In this document: piece after piece, positions 59,396 through 64,000 of the stretch | Layout: each line of letters starts with the position of its first letter | How positions within the stretch are numbered: position 1 is the first letter of the stretch | DNA from: Rhizobium grahamii CCGE 502 | Lineage (GTDB): Bacteria > Pseudomonadota > Alphaproteobacteria > Rhizobiales > Rhizobiaceae | Assembly: GCF_000298315.2 (NCBI RefSeq) | Contig: NZ_AEYE02000013.1 | Location: 248,001 to 312,000 of the forward strand | Length of the DNA: 64,000 nucleotides | Reading direction: 5' to 3' | Program-made: the position numbers and the translations under genes | Notes under the pieces: generated by a model | Told to the model about the DNA's origin: nothing | Databases searched by the model: none | Seen by the model: only the letters and a program-made list of their open reading frames with translations

Positions 59396-61942
59396 TTACC
59401 CCTTGAGATTGCCATCTGCCGATTTGCCGCGCAACCGGCGCACCGTACCGGCTTCTTCGTCCACTTCACTCGCCTCGGAGGCGTCGTCGATCTTCGCTGG
59501 CGGTTTGCCGGCGGCAGTTGCCGTTCCGACGTGGTCCGCCTGACGATGGAACACGACATCGCTCTGCGGGAGCGGAATTTCGACACCCTCCTCCCGGAAC
59601 CTCTTGAGGATTGCGATACGCAGATCATTCCGGACCTTCAGGCCGTCACCCATGTCCGCAAGCATGAAACGAAGCTCGAAGTCCAGCGAATACGGCCCGA
59701 ACCGTAAGAACTCCACGTGTGGCTCAGGATTGCGGAGCACCACGGGTACGGCGTTGACGAGTTCCAACAGAATATCCATCACCTTCTGCGGGTCGGACTC
59801 GTAGCTTACCGAAACCGGAATTTCGGACCGCCCCATCTTGTTGCGGTGGGTCCAGTTGCCGACAGATGCGTTGATCAATTCGGAATTCGGCACGATGATC
59901 GACTGCTTGCGGAACGTCTCGATCTCGGTCGCACGCACGGAAATCCGCTTCACGATGCCTTCGGCGGTGCCGGAGACGACGTGGTCGCCCACCTTGAACG
60001 GCCGCTCGACAAGCAGGATCAGGCCGGACACGAAGTTGGACACGATGTTCTGGAGGCCGAAACCGATACCGACCGAAAGCGCTGAGGCAACGAGCGCCAG
60101 ATTTGAGAGGTCGATGCCCGCGGCGGAAACGCCGACAATCGCCGCGAGACCCACACCGAGATAACCGATGCCCGTCTTGACCGAATTGCGAACGCCGAGG
60201 TCGACATGGCTGCGCGCCATGACGTTGCCGTCAAGCCAGCGCTGGATCCAACGGGTCAGCAGGTAACCGCCCGCGAAGAGCAGTATACCGGTCATGATGC
60301 CGACCAGCGAAATGCTGATACCACCCAGCCGGACCTCCGTAAGAAGGCGATAGGCGATGAGCTGGAGGTCCTGGATATGGAAGCCCCAAAGCAGCAGCAC
60401 CAGCGGGATGCCAACCATCAGCGCAATGGCCGAGATGCACATGCCGACAAGCAATCCCGCTTGATCGATGGCAACCGGGCCGAGTTTGAAGCGCCGTTGG
60501 AGGAAGCGGCCAAACGATGTCTCGCCGAAGGTCTCGCTGCGAGAAATCGCCTTCCCCGACAGGAGGCCGATATAGGTCGTGACGATGATCGCGCCGGTGA
60601 TGATCAACTGGGTGGCAACGAAGCGGGCAAGGCCGACGTAACCGGTCAAAGCTGTTATGATCAACCCTGCACCAAGCACGCGCAGGATGATCGCCATGCC
60701 GCGTGGCCAATGCCGTCCCGGCGCGTCCGGATCACCGTTTCGCGCCAGCATTGGACGACCGAAAGAGGCTGCGATCAGGATGAGGCCGATGATCAGAGCC
60801 GCGATCAGACTCTTGACGACGGTCAGCACGAGCGGAGATCCGAGCTCCTCGCTGATGCTGCCGAAGAGATAATCGAGCGCGTTGACGACGGCCATCGCAA
60901 GTAGGCAGGCGCCAATCGAACTCGCGCCGCGGTTGGAAAGCTTGACAAGGCGCCAATGCGGTTCCTTGGGCGCGAACACTGCATTGGTGAAGCGCCTGAC
61001 GAAATAGATCAGCCCGATCGACCCGAAGAGAGCGCCGATGATAGGCGCGATATCCGGCCTCAAAACGTTGAAACTGTTGAGGAAGAAGTAGGATGTTACC
61101 AGCAGCGCAGCGAGCGCGAGCGTCCTGATCAGCGTCGACCAGAAGGCGATGGAGAGACGGTTTATGTAGGAAGGCTGCTCGTCCGTCTCCTTGCGCTGCA
61201 GGTAGCGGCCGAAGAGTCGATAGCCGCCAGATAGAAGCACAAGAGCTGTCGCCAGGGACATGAAGATGGCCGCAAAGAAGGCGAAAGCCTTGAACTTCAG
61301 AACGAAGCCGAGCCAGCTGCTCAGCGCCTGGATGAACTCCGAGCCCTCCCGAACGAAGGCGCGTCCCGCATCGTCCAGAACCGAAAACGAAATGTCCGTG
61401 CGCCGTAGCAGAGTAGCTGCGAAGAGCTGTCGGCGGGTCTCGGCAATACGGTTGCCAAGCTTGCCAATGGCGGCAGAAAGTGTTTCGGCATCGCCGGTGA
61501 CGGCATTGATCTGCGCACGCTCCGAGGTCAAAGCGTTACGCTCGGTCGTGACGATCTCCGCCTCTGCCGGCTGGCCTTCCTTCGGCGGATCGCCGAGCTC
61601 GGTGAGACGGTTCTTGATCTGGTCGAGCCGTGGCCTCAGGCTGACGGAAACGTTGAGGACCGCGCGTCCGAGTTCATCGGTCTTTCCGGCAAGAGCCACC
61701 AGCGCGTCGTCATCGTCGCTCTTCTGTTTGACACCATCCTCCAGCGAGGCGAGATCCTGCTTTGCTTTCTCGATCGCCTTCGCGGCTTGCTCGACTGGGC
61801 TATCCACAACAGACGGCTGCTCAGTCGCTTGCGTCGGCTGCTGGGCCTGCGGTGCCGCCATCTGCGCAACCGCAAGGTTCGCGCCGACAACCGCCAGCGT
61901 TGCAATAACGAAAATGCGAAGCAAGAATTGGGTCGGCCGCAA
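59396..61942 (-). CDS. DUF3772-MscS mechanosensitive channel
   Basis: The 848-residue protein has a signal peptide (1-26), a periplasmic coiled-coil DUF3772 region (about 40-200: AAKAIEKAKQDLASLEDGVKQ), roughly ten transmembrane helices, and the MscS pore and beta domain near residues 590-760, with GIGFGLQNIVSNFVSGLILLVERPF as pore helix and linker. It belongs to the large YbdG/MscK-like channels that open on hypo-osmotic shock or tune to envelope tension. The acidic tail (EASEVDEEAG) is typical of rhizobial members. Confidence 0.92.
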   Translation of the reverse strand: MRPTQFLLRIFVIATLAVVGANLAVAQMAAPQAQQPTQATEQPSVVDSPVEQAAKAIEKAKQDLASLEDGVKQKSDDDDALVALAGKTDELGRAVLNVSVSLRPRLDQIKNRLTELGDPPKEGQPAEAEIVTTERNALTSERAQINAVTGDAETLSAAIGKLGNRIAETRRQLFAATLLRRTDISFSVLDDAGRAFVREGSEFIQALSSWLGFVLKFKAFAFFAAIFMSLATALVLLSGGYRLFGRYLQRKETDEQPSYINRLSIAFWSTLIRTLALAALLVTSYFFLNSFNVLRPDIAPIIGALFGSIGLIYFVRRFTNAVFAPKEPHWRLVKLSNRGASSIGACLLAMAVVNALDYLFGSISEELGSPLVLTVVKSLIAALIIGLILIAASFGRPMLARNGDPDAPGRHWPRGMAIILRVLGAGLIITALTGYVGLARFVATQLIITGAIIVTTYIGLLSGKAISRSETFGETSFGRFLQRRFKLGPVAIDQAGLLVGMCISAIALMVGIPLVLLLWGFHIQDLQLIAYRLLTEVRLGGISISLVGIMTGILLFAGGYLLTRWIQRWLDGNVMARSHVDLGVRNSVKTGIGYLGVGLAAIVGVSAAGIDLSNLALVASALSVGIGFGLQNIVSNFVSGLILLVERPFKVGDHVVSGTAEGIVKRISVRATEIETFRKQSIIVPNSELINASVGNWTHRNKMGRSEIPVSVSYESDPQKVMDILLELVNAVPVVLRNPEPHVEFLRFGPYSLDFELRFMLADMGDGLKVRNDLRIAILKRFREEGVEIPLPQSDVVFHRQADHVGTATAAGKPPAKIDDASEASEVDEEAGTVRRLRGKSADGNLKG

Positions 61943-62022
61943 AATGTCCCCGCTCGGGTTTACTGGATCAAATTGAAATCCAGCTTTTCATAAGAAAGAA
62001 AGGCGACAGAAAGGCGAAGCGA

Positions 62023-62580
62023 TCAGAAGCCCGCGCCCGGTTGCGCCAGATATTCCAGTTCGGCGGAGGTCGATTGCCGTCCAACGATGGCGTTTCGGTG
62101 CGGAAACCGACCATAGGCTGCAATCACGTCCCGGTGGCGAAGCGCATAGTCGATATACTCCTCATCGCCAAGCGCCCTGAACAACGCGACCGCGCGCTCC
62201 TGCTCTTCCAGATTTTCGCAATGCTCGAATGGCATGTAGAAGAACGTCCGGCACTCCGGGCTAACCTGCATGTCGGCGCCAGCTTCCAGTGCAAGCTTTG
62301 CCTCGCGCAGTGCAAGCCCGTCGGTCGCGAAGGCGAGCGGTGTCGCGCGATATATATTGCGCGGAAACTGGTCGAGTGCGATGACGGCGGCAAGCCTGTC
62401 GCTTGGCGTCGCACGCCATTCCTCGGTCACGCCGTGCGCGAGCGCAAGGTGGGTGTCGCGGAAGCGCTGGCTGATATCCCGATCAAGCTCCGATGTCGTG
62501 GCGAACCATTGGTCGCGCCCGCACTCCTCGAACCAAAAATCGAAGACCTCCTTCGGCGTACAGACATATCCGAGCTCCAC
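62023..62580 (-). CDS. DUF924 family protein
   Basis: The 185-residue protein matches DUF924: PKEVFDFWFEECGRDQWFATTSELDRDISQRF, VIALDQFPRNIYR, FFYMPFEHCENLEEQ and HRDVIAAYGRFPHRN. The fold is TPR-like; function is not known. The start is GTG 62580, four bases after an exact AGGAGG; the longer open frame further upstream crosses into the MFS gene and is not coding-like. Confidence 0.9.
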   Translation of the reverse strand: MELGYVCTPKEVFDFWFEECGRDQWFATTSELDRDISQRFRDTHLALAHGVTEEWRATPSDRLAAVIALDQFPRNIYRATPLAFATDGLALREAKLALEAGADMQVSPECRTFFYMPFEHCENLEEQERAVALFRALGDEEYIDYALRHRDVIAAYGRFPHRNAIVGRQSTSAELEYLAQPGAGF

Positions 62581-62620
62581 ATTTCCTCCTGACGAACACC
62601 GACCGATTGCAAGGCACAAG

Positions 62621-64000
62621 CTATTTCGTGCCGATCTTGTGACCCGACACTTCGGCGCCGGCATCCGGCGCCAGTTGCAAGAAGCGCAGAGACGATATGA
62701 TGCCGATCGCACCGACGACAAGAAACGCCCAGCGAAAATCGGCGAGCCCCGGCCCCTCGACACCGCGCAAGGAGACCGAAACGTTGAGCGCCGCTGCCGC
62801 GATTGCGACGCCGAGCAGCATTGCAACCTGCTGCAACATGCTCGACAGCGTAGACGCCGAACTGCGTTGCGCCGGATTGATATCGGCAAAGGCCAGCGTA
62901 TTCAGTGCCGTAAACTCCATCGACCGCGAGAGGCCGGCAACCATCAGCAATGCATAAATGATGAAGCGTGGTGTCGCTGGCACGAGAAAGCCGCAAGCCG
63001 CAATCGACAGAGCGGCAATCAAGCCGTTGCCGAAGAGCACCGTGCGAAATCCAAGCTTCGCGAGCAGCGGCGTTGTCACGGCCTTCATGCCGAGATTTCC
63101 GAGAAAATAGACCAGCAGATAGGCGCCGGCCTCGATTGAACTCAATCCAAAGCCGAGCTGAAAGAGCAACGGCAGGAGAAACGGCGTCGCATTGATGGCG
63201 ACGCGGCTTGCCGTCCCAGCCGAAAGCGTCGCCATCGCATAGGTCTGCACCTTGAAAGCAGAGAGCTCGAGCAGCGGATTGGTAACCCGTAGGAAGTGTC
63301 TTGTCGCCATGACCGACAGCAAGATGCCCGCCGTGAGCATCGAAAGGATCGGAAACAGGCCGCCATCCCATTTGACGGAGAGTTCCAGCGCTGCGAGCAG
63401 AAAGGTCAAGCCGCCTGCGCTAAGGATGAACCCCAGCACATCCAGCCGGCCGGCATCCTCTTCGCGCTGTTCCGGCACGAAACGCAGAACCAGCGCCATG
63501 CCGAGAACGCCGATCGGCAGGTTGATGAGGAAATTCCAGTGCCAGCTGGCATAGGTTGTGATGAAGCTGCCGAGCAGCGGCCCGATAACCGGAGCTGTCA
63601 GCGCCGGCCAGGTAATGAGCGCGATCGCCTGAACGAGCTCCGACTTTCGAGCATTCTTCAGGACAATGATCCGTCCGACAGGTGTCATCAACGCGCTGCC
63701 CGCGCCTTGGACGGCACGCGCAACGACAAACTCGCCCAGACCACTGGCCAGACCGCAAAACAGCGAGGCAATGGTGAAGACGGCAATCGACGTCAGGAAG
63801 ATGCGCCTTGCGCCATATCGGTCCCCAAGCCATCCCGAGAGGGGAATGAAGGCCGCCATCGTCAGCATGTAGACGGTAATGCCAATACTCATTGATACCG
63901 GCTGAACGCCGAAACTCGCGGCCATCTGCGGCAGTGACGTGGTGACGATGGTTCCATCCAGAATCTGCATGAAAAACGAAACGGCGACGACCAGCGCAAC
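62621..64000 (-). CDS. MFS multidrug exporter, DHA2-like, N-terminus outside window
   Basis: The visible 459 residues cover nearly the whole protein; the frame continues to the right edge (ALVVAVSFFMQILDGTIVTTSLPQMA). Family motifs are DGTIVTTSLP (motif D1-like), the loop-2-3 motif GWLGDRYGARRIF and motif C, APVIGPLLGSFI. Fourteen-helix DHA2 drug/H+ antiporters and HsrA-like proteins share these. It would pump drugs or metabolites out of the cell. It lies 40 bp upstream of the DUF924 gene. Confidence 0.87.
   Translation of the reverse strand, partial: VALVVAVSFFMQILDGTIVTTSLPQMAASFGVQPVSMSIGITVYMLTMAAFIPLSGWLGDRYGARRIFLTSIAVFTIASLFCGLASGLGEFVVARAVQGAGSALMTPVGRIIVLKNARKSELVQAIALITWPALTAPVIGPLLGSFITTYASWHWNFLINLPIGVLGMALVLRFVPEQREEDAGRLDVLGFILSAGGLTFLLAALELSVKWDGGLFPILSMLTAGILLSVMATRHFLRVTNPLLELSAFKVQTYAMATLSAGTASRVAINATPFLLPLLFQLGFGLSSIEAGAYLLVYFLGNLGMKAVTTPLLAKLGFRTVLFGNGLIAALSIAACGFLVPATPRFIIYALLMVAGLSRSMEFTALNTLAFADINPAQRSSASTLSSMLQQVAMLLGVAIAAAALNVSVSLRGVEGPGLADFRWAFLVVGAIGIISSLRFLQLAPDAGAEVSGHKIGTK

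Noticed and set aside
62270-63139. 289-residue plus-strand frame
   Set aside because: Antisense to DUF924 and the MFS exporter, both of which have clear family motifs.
1-64000. CRISPR arrays, rRNA and tRNA genes
   Set aside because: No regularly spaced repeats, rRNA-like sequence or tRNA cloverleaf with conserved TTCRANNC element was noticed on either strand.

Overview
The window is from a free-living or plant-associated alphaproteobacterium of the Rhizobiales, most likely the Rhizobium/Ensifer/Agrobacterium group. This rests on protein character (DUF1127 and entericidin mini-proteins, FrcABC-type sugar ABC transporter, GH42, KduI/KduD, ClsB-YbhP-YbhN set, DUF3772-MscS, GlxA regulators) and on high GC with strong Shine-Dalgarno sites. 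I see no rRNA, tRNA, CRISPR, phage or insertion sequence. Both ends are cut inside genes: a betaine-type binding protein at the left and an MFS exporter at the right.

Layout. 1-5025: end of an osmoprotectant binding protein, small envelope proteins (entericidin, DUF1127), a LysR regulator, a frameshifted methyltransferase and a GT2 glycolipid glycosyltransferase. 5093-7285: a GGDEF-EAL protein. 7489-16514: a tightly packed leftward operon of an amino-acid binding protein, an odd ABC permease, an SDR remnant, a 1008-residue kinase/M23/PLP-enzyme fusion, a LacI regulator and a GH42 beta-galactosidase, headed by two LacI-type palindromes. I read this as a candidate catabolic route for a galactosylated amino alcohol such as galactosyl-hydroxylysine. 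16873-28015: Prc protease, methanethiol oxidase, a BacA-like ABC exporter and a ClsB/YbhN/YbhP membrane-lipid set. 28223-36445: an SDR, then a uronate operon (GntR, aldehyde dehydrogenase, sugar ABC transporter, KduI, KduD, KdgF-like cupin).

36980-54161 is an accessory detoxification region of many small regulator-plus-enzyme units: ArsR/SRPBCC, MarR with cupin-epoxide hydrolase and VOC-OYE units, TetR/DUF417, two epoxide hydrolases plus the wreck of a third, two Ohr proteins (one lacking the peroxidatic Cys), DUF3095 and a large winged-helix STAND ATPase. Several operators can be read directly: a MarR box present twice, a TetR palindrome, and a 17-bp inverted repeat between ohr and an epoxide hydrolase. 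Decayed AraC and epoxide hydrolase genes show turnover here.

54699-64000: a DUF1127-like protein, a GlxA/AraC regulator, two paralogous double-receiver response regulators (one with GGDEF), a secreted mini-protein, a DUF3772-MscS channel, a DUF924 protein and a DHA2-type exporter.
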